Below the pieces are notes generated by a model. That model worked only from the letters and a program-made list of their open reading frames with translations, had not been told where the DNA came from and searched no databases. A program made the translations under genes and the position numbers. A stretch of DNA of 64,000 bases. It comes from Acholoe squamosa. Its lineage: Eukaryota > Annelida > Polychaeta > Phyllodocida > Polynoidae. Of the stretch, positions 46,784 to 57,132 are shown piece by piece. Numbering within the stretch: the stretch's first letter is position 1; every line of letters begins with the position of its first letter. The stretch spans positions 124,001-188,000 of the forward strand of contig OX439050.1 of the NCBI GenBank assembly GCA_949317995.1, given 5' to 3'.

Positions 46784-49672
46784 GTGGAAATGTTGTGCCA
46801 CACAGTTATACCGTATGAAAATCCTCTGGAAAATTACCGTCTACCGGAACCTCCTCAGCATATGGTTGTAAACATTGGTAAAACTACAGGCGAGTTTTTA
46901 TACATATTATCTGTTGCTACTCAAGCCTTGGATGAAGACACGTGTAGCCGCACCCTTACAATTAGAGTGGTAAACAAAGAAAAAAGTCGCCGAGATGTGC
47001 AGGAAGAAAAGCGAATTCGAGAAAGATACAAGGTAGCCTGTGTATATGACGAAGAGGTAACAGGAGGGCCATCTCGTGGTGTAAAAGTGAAAGTGTCTCC
47101 GGTTGAAGACGGTGACATCCATCCGTGGACATGTAAGGCAATATTTAGTTGGCGCTCTTTAAGTACACAACCGTTGGTCATGTCTATATTGCCCGAATGG
47201 AATATTTTGCCACGTGAAAGATATCCTGCTTTAGAAGTTGTTCCCCCTGTTTCCAACGAGGCCATGAAGATAGCTTGTGTCATTCCCGGATACACGCCTC
47301 TCGTTAACCCTCTTCTCAGTAATAACAACACAGCCAACCTAAGGCTGCCGCAGTTGAAAGTGAGTTTGACACGCATAAACAATAAGAAAATAACAGGATA
47401 TGCCTCCAGAGACATATACGGGCGGTTTTCCGACACAACATTTGATGTTTTAAGTTTAGGACAACCTGGAGTGGATTGCACAGAGAACCAAAAGCAGGTT
47501 CCAGTGATACATTGTCTCGGTGAAGACCCCAAAGCAATTACAAAGCACACTGTACGACCACATCTGGATTTTTCCTCTAGATGTAATTCGGCTGCTTATG
47601 TGATTTGTGAAACTACACTTTATTTTTATGGAAGGTATATCACCAACACCACCTCTTCTGTGTGGAAAACCTCTAGCATGTTGGAAAATTATTCTTTTCT
47701 TAAAAATTCCTCTTCGCCCTTTCTAACGATGGATTTCAATAAACATCATGTTGTTGTACAGCTGCCTTCAAACAAGGGCATTGTCCCGCTAAGGCTTCAT
47801 GCAAATGGAGTTCAAAGACAAATATTACTTGACTCCAACGTCACGCTGAACCATTTGGTGGATTACGTTACCTATCTCATGCCGGACGAGGGAATAACAT
47901 CTTCCTTCTACACAGCAGTTCTACATAATCTTGTTAAACACCCTTTTCTTAAGGGAAAGAAAACAGCACCTTTCATCAACGCAAAAAATGCCACCTCTGT
48001 TGAGCTCACGTGTGACATGAACGGACCAAGCATTGTTCTTTTTATAGCCAGCGGGTCGTGTGCTTTTGAGGGAGGAACTAAAAATGACACATGGAACCAA
48101 ACAGAACAAGAACAAAACTTTACTGCCGATCAACCACCGTGGTGTGGTAAAGAGAACGGGTCATACAAAGTTCAAACTATGAGATTGGAGGCTGGAGAAA
48201 AAGTAATTGTCACTAAACGAGAAAAACCGGAAAACAGGTATTTGGACAATGAAATGTCATGTATGTGGCAGCAGTATTATTGTTTCACGGGTGTCAGAAG
48301 CAACGTCCTAGAGAGTGTTACACTGCTTGAACCCTATTTTCAACATGAAACATACAGGATTAAACCTTATTACGGGGGAAGATTTAGAATTGGAGGCAAA
48401 CTGGTTTCACCATGGAACGTTATTTCTCCAAGTATGTGTCCTTATGGTGAGGGGTGGTCTCACACGGGTCCTGTTTTAATACCCGGGCGAATTAAAGTCG
48501 TTCCCGTGGATACAAATGCCATTAGAGAAAGAATTACGTCTAAGTTAAATGAAGCTGATGCAACCTTAACAATGCGACGTATACAAGAGAGGGCAGCACT
48601 GTCCCAACTGAAGACGTTTTGTGCCTGCCGACAACGTATGAACTTGTGCTCCACACCTTCTCTTCCAAACAGTGTGGGGTATGCCTTTGTTGATCCTAAA
48701 ACTTCTAAACTAAACGATGTGTTTATCTGCAATGCTATGGGTAGAAATTCTACATCAAGAACCTACAAATCACTAGTAGTCGATCACGTGTGTGGAGGTC
48801 CGAGGTTAAATATGAATGCCGCTACCTTAAATATGCTGCCTCCGGTTAAACCGGTGTTAAGTCCGAACGTTGTTCACAAAGGAAATGGTCTCATGTACTA
48901 CAGAATATCTTGTGTGAACATTAAGAAAAAATGCATAGACCATCGTGTTGTGGGTGGGATCCGCGTAACATTTACATCTTCACAAGGAGCTGCAGCCTCT
49001 TTGATAAAACTCAACAATGAAACTCGTTGGACTAGGTACTCAAAAAGAGGAACCCAAACATACATTGGAAACGGTATGGTACACATTGAAAGAAACCCTG
49101 AATATATTTTTCAACCAGACGACGTGAAGCTAGAATTTCTCGTAAGCAGCTCCCTCGTTGACAAATTTAATAACGTCGATTGCGGTTATCTCTTTTTACC
49201 TGAGGTGAGCGAAAAATTAAATGTAACTTTAAAAGTGGAGAAAACATGCACAAACCTGGACTATAGGGTAAGAAACACGCCACACCTCGTCAAAGGAAAC
49301 CTAAAAGCTCTCTCCTGCACAGTAAACTATGAGAGTGCCAGGGAGAAAAATTGTAATACACCTAAATTGTTACTGAGCATGTCTAGAAACGGAGAAAACG
49401 ATTCACCCTTGTCTACCCTAACGTGTTTGCCATCGGCTAACTCAGACATTCTTGTAGGCATGCAACCCGTAAGATACTCGGAAGGCGGGGAAAAGCCTAT
49501 GAGGTTTCCAGGCATAGGAGTAACTCGAGCATATTGCACCTACCATGAAAAGTCATCACAACTAACAGCCACAATGTTGTTTTACGACCACTTTAATTGG
49601 ACCGACTATAAAATTTCTTGTGGAGCCTACGGCTTGTTTAATGAAACAGTTTTAGCCACTGAAAAAAGGTAA
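46784..49672 (+). CDS. large glycoprotein ectodomain-like protein, 962 aa
   Basis: The ORF encodes 962 residues with many sequons (NTT, NSS, NVT, NAT, NDT, NGS) and evenly scattered Cys residues. Repeating segments such as YKVACVYDEE, MKIACVIPGY, VELTCDMNG, YRISCVNI, LSCTVNYES and YKISCGAYG look like the strand-Cys signatures of a chain of immunoglobulin-like beta-sandwich domains. This is the character of an envelope glycoprotein ectodomain. The 5' end of the gene is uncertain, and no membrane anchor lies within this frame. The following frame (49756-50421) has the same style plus an anchor. It is not recognisably gB, gH or gL. Confidence 0.7.
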   Translation: MEMLCHTVIPYENPLENYRLPEPPQHMVVNIGKTTGEFLYILSVATQALDEDTCSRTLTIRVVNKEKSRRDVQEEKRIRERYKVACVYDEEVTGGPSRGVKVKVSPVEDGDIHPWTCKAIFSWRSLSTQPLVMSILPEWNILPRERYPALEVVPPVSNEAMKIACVIPGYTPLVNPLLSNNNTANLRLPQLKVSLTRINNKKITGYASRDIYGRFSDTTFDVLSLGQPGVDCTENQKQVPVIHCLGEDPKAITKHTVRPHLDFSSRCNSAAYVICETTLYFYGRYITNTTSSVWKTSSMLENYSFLKNSSSPFLTMDFNKHHVVVQLPSNKGIVPLRLHANGVQRQILLDSNVTLNHLVDYVTYLMPDEGITSSFYTAVLHNLVKHPFLKGKKTAPFINAKNATSVELTCDMNGPSIVLFIASGSCAFEGGTKNDTWNQTEQEQNFTADQPPWCGKENGSYKVQTMRLEAGEKVIVTKREKPENRYLDNEMSCMWQQYYCFTGVRSNVLESVTLLEPYFQHETYRIKPYYGGRFRIGGKLVSPWNVISPSMCPYGEGWSHTGPVLIPGRIKVVPVDTNAIRERITSKLNEADATLTMRRIQERAALSQLKTFCACRQRMNLCSTPSLPNSVGYAFVDPKTSKLNDVFICNAMGRNSTSRTYKSLVVDHVCGGPRLNMNAATLNMLPPVKPVLSPNVVHKGNGLMYYRISCVNIKKKCIDHRVVGGIRVTFTSSQGAAASLIKLNNETRWTRYSKRGTQTYIGNGMVHIERNPEYIFQPDDVKLEFLVSSSLVDKFNNVDCGYLFLPEVSEKLNVTLKVEKTCTNLDYRVRNTPHLVKGNLKALSCTVNYESAREKNCNTPKLLLSMSRNGENDSPLSTLTCLPSANSDILVGMQPVRYSEGGEKPMRFPGIGVTRAYCTYHEKSSQLTATMLFYDHFNWTDYKISCGAYGLFNETVLATEKR

Positions 49673-49755
49673 AGTCTCAAGATGCATATCTAGGACATTC
49701 TTCTTGCATCTGTCCTCCAGGAATATTTCAACCCATAGCACGTGTAGTAAGTGAA

Positions 49756-50421
49756 ATGTACTCGAGTAATAGTTCATTGGTTTCTTGTTCCGTACCTTAT
49801 TGGGTGTCTGATGGCGGTACTTGTATCGATGAAACTTCATACAGGTCTACTAAAGTTCTATTGTTGGCAAATGCCGTATCTGGTTCAGGCCACATAAATA
49901 CACAGGTGATTGCAGTGCTAAATGCCGCAGGAAGGTGCAGTGTATCCCCAGGAAACATGTGTAGTGTTGGTAACAGGACAGGTAAAGGAAAAACCTTAAT
50001 GGAAGTCGAAATGAACGATTACATCTTCGATAGCATAGCTGGAGATCCCGGTGCAAAAATGTTTGTTTCCTGCGTAATGCATGGGACATCATCCGTAAGT
50101 CGAAGGATAAGGCTAACGGAAGGGTTAAATCGCTTTGTTTCTTCCATGAGCAGGCCACCTGCTTTTAGCACCCGTGTTCATATCACAACAACAGCCAAAG
50201 ATGTAACTACAACTACGGGTCTACTATCAGGTACTCCAGTTAACACTACCGCCATTTACATCGGGGTGTCTTTTGGTGTTTTCATTCTGCTTGTTTCGCT
50301 TACTATAGCAGTGGCTGTATTTGTTCGTAAAAGACAGGGATTAAATGCTGTTCAAGTGTCAAAAAGTGCATCTTATAGTAAAAATTACAAACACGTAAGG
50401 TTTAAAAATCTTTTAAGTTAG
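49756..50421 (+). CDS. membrane-anchored glycoprotein part, 221 aa
   Basis: The product has Ig-like Cys segments (LVSCSVPYW, MFVSCVMHG), a Thr/Ser-rich stalk (TTTAKDVTTTTG), a transmembrane helix near residues 170-193 (IYIGVSFGVFILLVSLTIAV) and a basic cytoplasmic tail (RKRQG, then Lys-rich). It has no obvious signal peptide of its own. It lies 84 bases downstream of the preceding glycoprotein frame and shares its style, so the two belong to one glycoprotein locus. How they relate is left open. An AATAAA lies near 50500 after the stop. Confidence 0.7.
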   Translation: MYSSNSSLVSCSVPYWVSDGGTCIDETSYRSTKVLLLANAVSGSGHINTQVIAVLNAAGRCSVSPGNMCSVGNRTGKGKTLMEVEMNDYIFDSIAGDPGAKMFVSCVMHGTSSVSRRIRLTEGLNRFVSSMSRPPAFSTRVHITTTAKDVTTTTGLLSGTPVNTTAIYIGVSFGVFILLVSLTIAVAVFVRKRQGLNAVQVSKSASYSKNYKHVRFKNLLS

Positions 50422-50544
50422 GCATTTGTGTAGCCTATATATATATATATATTCATACCCTGTGCCATCTATGTACATTTCTACAATTGATTTTTAAATA
50501 AACACCTGTAAAATAAACGTTTCTTTAAATTCATTTTTTTCTTA

Positions 50545-50770
50545 TGCCATTTTTATATTTATGGTGAGAACTACATAACAAGATTTTATAAACCCATGTG
50601 TTAGTGCACACACACTCGAGGGACGGGAAAGAGGACAAAAATACCCTCTTGAGTTTACCAGGAAAACCTGATATTTACCATCGAAATAGCCCACCACACA
50701 ATAGCAACACACTATGTGTAGAAGGTACTGGTAAATTTTATAAAAGGTTCCGGAAAGTTCCATGTACTTA
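50545..50770. repeat. outlying copy of the 51.8-53.6-kb repeat family
   Basis: Contains GAGAACTACATAACAAGATT, CACACACAC, GAGGGACGGGAAAG, ACCCTCTTGAGTTTACCAGG and AAAAGGTTCCGGAAA, all of which recur in the main array downstream (for example near 53100-53290). Confidence 0.8.
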
Positions 50771-51231
50771 ATAAACTTTCACTGAAACCATACCAAAGTA
50801 GTGTTAGGCTGCCTAGTTCATTTTCTTCACAAATTACTGCACAATAAAGTTACCATCGGGCAGCTGGACACATATATTGTTTTGTTCCGCTACCCAATGG
50901 TAAATCAGCCTGTTTTCCCAGATATTTAACCTACTTTTTATAGGGTTCATTGTTAAAGCTCTCTCAAAAAAGTTATCTTGCTATGTGTAATAGAATTGAT
51001 GTTGAACAGTGTGTAGTATATACGTTGTGCCAAAAACCTGTTTTATCCCTGTCATGTTTAGACACAGTAACTAACAGGGTTTTAGCTTTCACTTTCATGT
51101 TAAATATTATATCTAAAAGTCCCAATGCCTTTATCTTTAATGGTGAAAAATATTCTCTACAGGTATACTTATAAGTTAAGCAGCAAAAATGCCCGGATGT
51201 AGGTCAAGCTGCCCTATATACATGAATTAAG

Positions 51232-51433
51232 TCTGCAAACATGACATTGGGACTCTTCAACTTGGCTGGTCCGGGGTCCGGGGTCCGGGTTTTTTGCTAT
51301 GTATTTACATAGACTCTTTTACTTAAAATAAGATTTTAACAATAGAAACTGTATGAAAAACCCGGACCCCGGACCCCGGACCCCGGACCCCGGACCAGCC
51401 AAGTTGAAGAGTCCCGATGTCATGTTTGCAGAA
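51232..51433. other. palindrome 3 with a different repeat unit: candidate replication origin
   Basis: The left arm (51232-51294) is TCTGCAAACATGACATTGGG followed by GGTCCGG units (about three). The right arm (51356-51433) has about five CCGGACC units and the inverse of the outer arm. The ~60-base centre is AT-rich. The outer-arm phrase TGCAAACATGA...ATTGGG...TCTTC is shared with palindromes 1 and 2, although the inner unit is different. This suggests a family of related origin-like structures. No gene lies inside. Confidence 0.65.
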
Positions 51434-51778
51434 GGAATAACTTCATCACCATGGCAACCAGCACTGTTCTACTTAAAGTTTAGCTTAACCAATCAGAAAG
51501 AGTGTCTGTGTAACCATGACAACCAACATTAATTTTACTCCAACCAACTTCAGCACTGTGAATATGTGACATACTCTTTCATGGTCTATATTTCTTTTAC
51601 TTTACATAGGGTGATGTCGTTTTGGGGAGTGCTTTAACATTGGTCCCTATGGAAAGTAGGTCAAATATTTGGCAAAACAGCCAAATTTAACACAGGGCAG
51701 CGGGACAAATTGTAGTATAAGTGTCCCGCTGCCCGGTGTAAGGCTAATTGTGTAGTAAGGTAACCAGCTGGTAAAAAG

Positions 51779-52702
51779 TGAAATAATGTTGGTTGCCATG
51801 GTTATTAAGTTACACCATTTCTATACCTAAGGTCATATTCCCAGCGAAAACTACATGATTTCATAGATCAATGCGTCGGTACACACACACACACACATGT
51901 GAGGGGACGAAAAAGTGAAGATATATTCCCTGTTGAGTTTTGAGAGTAACATGACGGTGGTTGGCATGGTTATTAAGCTACGCCATTTACATACGTAAGG
52001 TCACATTCACGGCGAGAACTACATGATTTCATAGATCAATGCATCGGTACACACACACATTTGAGGGGACGGGAAAGTGGAGATACATTCCCTGTTGAGT
52101 TTTTAAAGTAAGATAATGCTGGTTGGCATGGTTATTAAGCTACGCCATTTATATACCTGAGGTCATATTAATATGCGAGAACTTCATTACATGATTTCAT
52201 AAATCAATGTGGAGGTGCACACACACACAAGGGACAGGAAACAGGAGAAACATACCCTGTTGAGTTTGAAGTAAGAGTTCCGGAAATTTTCATGCACACA
52301 AACAAGGGACTGGGAAAAAAGGCCAAAAATACCCTGTTAAGTTTACCAGAAATAAATGTTATTTACAATAGAAATAGCCTACCACACAATGGCAATACAC
52401 TATGTGTCAAAGGTTCTGCTAAATCTTAAAAAAGGTTCCGGAAATTTCCATGCACACACAACATGGAATAAACAGGGGTTGGCATGGTTATTAAGCTACG
52501 CCATTTATATACCCGAGGTCATATTCATGGCGAGAACTACACAATTTCATAGATCAATGTGAAGGTGCCTAAATCACGTTGCACATACTCAGCTGTTCAA
52601 AGTGAAATAATGTTGGTTGCCATGGTTATTAAGTTACGCCATTTATATACCTGAGGTTATATTCACGGCGAGAACTACATGATTTCATAGATTAATGCAT
52701 CG

Positions 52703-52750
<48 letters not shown>

Positions 52751-53580
52751 TTGAGGGGACAGGAAAGTGGATATATATTCCCTGTTGAGTTTTTAAAGTA
52801 AGATAATGCTGGTTGCCATGGTTTTTAAGCTACGCCATTTCTATACCTGAGGTCATATTCATGTGCAAGAACTACATTACATGATTTCATAGATCAATGT
52901 GGAGGTTCCTAAATCACGTTGCACATACTCAGCTGCTCAAAGTGAAATAATGTTGGTTGCCATGGTTATTAAGTTACACCATTTCTATACCCGAGGTCAT
53001 ATTTACGTCAAGAACTACACAATTTCATAGATAAATGTGGAGGTGCCTAAATCACGTTATTAATTCATGCAATTTCTATACCTAAGGTCACATTCACGGC
53101 GAGAACTACATAATTTCATAAATCAATGCGTCAGTGCACACACACACGCAAGGGACAGAAAAGAGGAGAAACATACCCTGTTGAGTTTACCAGGAAAACA
53201 TGATATTTACCATAGAAATAGCCCACCGCACAATAGCAACACACTATGTGTAGAAGGTTCTGCTAAATCTTATAAAAGGTTCCGGAGATTTCCATGTGCG
53301 AGAACTATACAATTTCATAGATCGATGTGGAGGTGCCTAAATCACGTAGCATATACTCAGCTGCTCAAAGTGAAATAATGTTGGTTGCCATGCTTATTAA
53401 TTTATGCAATTTCTATACCTGAGGTCACATTCTCGGCGAGAACTACATGATTTCATAATTCAACGCATTAGTGCACACACACGCAAGGGACAGAAAAGAG
53501 GAGAAACATACCCTGTTCAGTTTACCAGGAAAACATGATATTTACCATAAAAACAGCCCACCACAAAATAGCAATTAGAT
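51779..53580. repeat. complex repeat array with CA microsatellites
   Basis: Units of roughly 170 bp, imperfect and partly rearranged, recur about eight times. Each has GGTTGCCATGGTTATTAAG, CGCCATTT.TATACCTGAGG, a GAGAACTACATGATTTCATA phrase, a CA run, GAGGGGACGGGAAAGTGGA and CCCTGTTGAGTTT. CA runs occur near 51887, 52050, 52218, 52704-52749 (about 46 bases) and 53137. Short frames inside it (52356-52562, 53067-53378) are repeat-derived and not called as genes. Confidence 0.85.
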
Positions 53581-54233
53581 CAAGATACATGCTTCAGTGA
53601 TGAAAACACTGACGAGCTACAGTTATGTGACAGTGACATTAATTAGCACACTATTGTAAAAGGAGAAATAACAATAAACCGTTATGCAATAAATACCAAG
53701 AACATGCGTTTTACCTTTATTTTCTTACTTTGCTACATATACTGAGTTTAGGGTAGTTTTTATGGGTGGTGTTAAATTGGCACATAAACAGCGATACTAA
53801 TGTAGATGATAATTGAGACCCCGACAATACATATTTGGGGTGGTCAAAACTGTAAATGAAGACCTAAATAGGACCTAACCTGGGTTATGAATGAAATCAT
53901 GTATTTTATTTTCACTTACATGAACGGGTGAATGTAACTATAAAACTAGTGTGAAAGCTAAGGCTATAGCAGTGACTGTTCTATAGCCCTTACCAGGTCC
54001 CTGTTTCCCTAAACCTTTAGTTCCCCTTTCTCCCACTTGGAGTGTAGGGGAGCCAGCATAAGGGGTGCATAAATATTTATGAGGGAGTCCCAGTGATAGG
54101 AGGAGGACACATCCCTTATCTGTTCCTGTGGGCAGCGCTCTCTTTTAGGTCTTAGGGCCTTATAGGCTACTCCAGGGGAGGGTATAAAAAGGGTGGTGTG
54201 TAGGGGAGATGCACCATTTGCTTACTGTATGAA
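53581..54233. other. intergenic region with promoter
   Basis: No repeat unit or ORF is supported here. A TATA box (TATAAAAAG, 54183-54191) lies 42 bases before the ATG at 54234, preceded by a G/C-richer stretch. Confidence 0.5.
54183..54191 (+). promoter_or_regulatory. TATA box for the 54234 gene
   Basis: TATAAAAAG in a G-rich setting just upstream of ATG 54234; among the clearest promoter elements in the window. Confidence 0.65.
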
Positions 54234-55002
54234 ATGGATTGCATACAGAAAGCTGACTACATGGGAGTGGAGGAATTTTTAAGAAAACACGTTACCATAC
54301 CACTGATAATTCACACGGTGGAGGGGAACAAGGAACCCCAGTTTACTAAACCTACCAAGAACGATACTGTCTTGTCATATCAAAGACACATTTTAGGTTT
54401 AAACGAGGGAGAAATACACCTTACGGTGTATAAGCCCAGGACCCAGCACATAAACACTGACCATCAAAGTAAGCCATTTTGTGAGAACTGTGCTCTTGTG
54501 TCATATTTTTTTGATTACATTGACTTTTTGAGGAGCTGTATGTGATTAACCAACGAGGTGGACAGACTTTAACGTGCAATTTGAAAAAAAAGTGTTTTAT
54601 TGGTCAACAACCCTAAAATTGCTACTTTGGTTTTGCAATTAACCTATTTTGTCTTTTTTTTGGTTCAATTAGTTGCTGTACATAACCCGAACTATGATGA
54701 ACTTAGCGACGGCGAAGACAGTAACACACCCACTTTAAAGGTCCTTCCTACAGGTACTAGGCTTTTCTTCACTACATTTTTGTTGTGTTTAAAGGCAGAC
54801 ACGTAATTAAAGTGGATGTATGCCGTTTAATAATGGCAAAGTGCATTATAAATGGAATACAAAACAACTGAAATAGCAGCAGTGGTTAATGTCTAATGTT
54901 TGTCCATTTTATTTGTTTTTACCAGTGACACTGCATGACGAGCAGTTTGACTTCAGCACGTTGGAGCAAATGGCGATGGATATGGCTTCTGAAGGTAATT
55001 AG
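54234..55002 (+). CDS. small acidic protein, probably spliced (3 predicted exons)
   Basis: The first frame (MDCIQKADYMG) can end at 54545 unspliced (103 aa). A consistent spliced form uses exons 54234-54468, 54673-54753 and 54926-55002, with donors GTAAGC and GTACTA and acceptors TTCAATTAG and TTTTTACCAG. All joins are phase 1 and give ~130 residues. The C-terminal exons are acidic (YDELSDGEDSN, DEQFDFSTLEQ), like a regulator with an activation-type tail. Exon 2 looks like a real acidic coding stretch with no start of its own, which is why I favour splicing. Strong TATA box upstream. Function unknown. Confidence 0.5.
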
Positions 55003-55137
55003 TCTTTATACTACGCTGACTAATTGTAATTATGGTTGAAATGCCTCCCTTTTAATTTAATGGTGGGATGCTTTAGCAAGTAGTTTACTAACACTGCTGC
55101 ACCAGTTGGCATATGTGTAAAGTGCTATTAACTTGCA

Positions 55138-56578
55138 ATGGCGGATATAAGGAAAGCACAGTTAACAGACACGGACATATATGTCGCAAAATTCACTGAA
55201 TGGATAAATGGACTTGCACAGTATAGTAACGAGGGAAATGGAAATTACCTACATCGGACAGTAGTGTTTACATTTGTATTAATGGAGTCGCGAGTGTTGG
55301 ACAACGGGATTTTTAACCAGTGTCGTACATTACTAGATAACATATTATACAATGTTTCTACGGTGGATGAGCAAAATAAGAGCTTGCAGTTAGGTAATGA
55401 GACCGAAAAAATGCTCGGTGTGCTAAAACAATTTGTTTCTCAGGTAGACATGTGGCCGTTTGCTGATTTTTATTATTTAGACTCTGTAAAACTTGTCAAT
55501 GCTGCTAGAAGGATCTTGTCTAGGTATGACCTTAGAAATAATCACATGCGGCTACAGAGGATGTGTAGAAAATCAATACAGACGGCTTTATGGAATCACC
55601 TGAAACCTGACTGGACTGGCACTAGTTATAGGGTGTACAATACTAGTTGTATTAAGGCATGTGACAATGCTTATAAGCTACCTCTTCCTCAAGGCCTTAT
55701 TCACTTTATAACGACTTTTGACAATTATCACCCCCTCCATTGCATTTTGGAGGAAATTTGCAGGGCGGGAGTGTTTGCTGTTATAGAAACTCCAAAACAG
55801 CAGTCACATAATCATGCCTGGAACCCGTTTATTGCAAAAATGCCAAATCCAAGAACCTTAAGGTGTTCCCGAGAAGCGGTAGAGCGAACAGAGAAATCCT
55901 TGTGTTATTTTGCTGAACTTTTTAAACACATCCTTCAGAAAAGGTTGCGTCGAAATGGCTTAAACGTTGATTCGAAATCTGTAAATATTTTCTCACTTTG
56001 GAGCGCATGGGATGATAAGGTTCAAAAAGGTAATCGAGAATGTTGGGAAAGTGTACAAAAGCCAAGTGACCCTTAATCTTGACTAGATGTTGTCTACTAT
56101 TAACAGAAAGATGTTTTTGTGTTGAATTTAATATGTTTAGGATTTTAATTAATTGTGTTTTTCTTGTTCTATTTTTTCATCAGAAACACGCACTGGGTTA
56201 CCTGGGCAAATACCTGCAGCAATTTCTGCAGCAATCCCTGCTCCCATCCCTGCACCAAACCCCATATTTACCCCTGTGCCCATTCCTGCATCAAAACCTG
56301 CAGAAATACCATTGCCGATACCTGCAGCTTTACCGGTATCTACACCTGAAAAAATGGTTGTATCGACGCCTGTTGTAAACGCTAAATATAAGACAGAGAT
56401 ATGGGATGCGTTAACGGATTATACAGCACAAGCTGTAGATGAAGTAGAAAAGACAAATTTTTATTCTCCCAACTTTTTTGATGTATATTTAGATGATATG
56501 CAGTACGTATCAACAGAGGTAGACAGGGTCAATAACCTTCCTGATTTTTCAGTAGATGACGTTATTCTCAACCTATAA
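55138..56578 (+). CDS. probable regulator: helical domain, Pro-rich linker, acidic tail (2 predicted exons)
   Basis: Exon 1 is 55138-56029 (MADIRKAQ...), ending at donor GTAATC in phase 1. Exon 2 is 56184-56578, after the acceptor TATTTTTTCATCAG, and the frame fits. The product is ~428 residues. The N-terminal ~300 residues are helical with Cys, Trp and basic residues and may bind DNA or protein. A Pro/Ala/Ile-rich repeat (IPAAIPAPIPAPNP-like) follows, then an acidic, aromatic C-terminus (WDALTDYTAQAVDEVE, YLDDMQY, VDDVILNL). DNA-binding domain, proline linker and acidic hydrophobic tail is the arrangement of herpesvirus immediate-early transactivators such as Rta. That is inference; no homology is seen. 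Confidence 0.6.
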
Positions 56579-57132
56579 CTTTCTGTGTATATGTTTTGTT
56601 TGTTTGTGTACATATGTAAAAATGATTGCTGTAAAATATTTAGCGCTTTCATGTAACCGATAGTCGTGCCGTATCTTTTCACGAGTGAAAGCTAAACTAG
56701 TTCACCTATTATTCACCAGGGAAAACACAATAGATTATGTGACTGTACTCCATGTTTAAACCACAATCCTAGTGGTTTTATCAAAGGTTAAATAGTGTAA
56801 ACTAGTGGAATTTGTCTGTTCTTTCTGTGTTGTTATTAAATAAAAAGGGCCTCTCGATATTTGGAGGGGCAAAAAAGTATATATGGTGCGTCAGTTATGT
56901 TTCTATGCCAGAATATGGGAAAATGATACTCATATAACCTATTTAGATGCTGTATATTTTATACACTTTTATTTTTGAACAAGTTAAGATAGTAAACTGT
57001 CGGTTTTTAAACATTTGGTTATGGAAGGTGCATTTGATGTTTTAACACGTTTTCTAAACAATTTGCGACTGGCTTCGATATAATTAATTGGAGCTTCATT
57101 TAGGTTTCTTTGCTTAACCTTACATTCGTTGC
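56579..57132. other. intergenic region between convergent genes
   Basis: AT-rich, with AATAAA near 56838 on the plus strand. It lies between the plus-strand spliced gene and the 3' end of the minus-strand gene at 57133. No other feature is supported. Confidence 0.45.

Noticed and set aside
50950-51174. 74-residue plus-strand frame
   Set aside because: No promoter, motif or neighbour support; sits beside palindrome 3 and repeats.
51232-51433. Considered as a rho-independent-like terminator or a MITE
   Set aside because: Arms are long, AT-rich core is large, no target duplication seen, and the outer arms match the other palindromes.
52704-52749. CA run considered as a CRISPR array part
   Set aside because: Simple dinucleotide repeat without spacers; no CRISPR array or cas gene anywhere in the window.
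53067-53378. 103-residue plus-strand frame
   Set aside because: Built from repeat units with CA runs.
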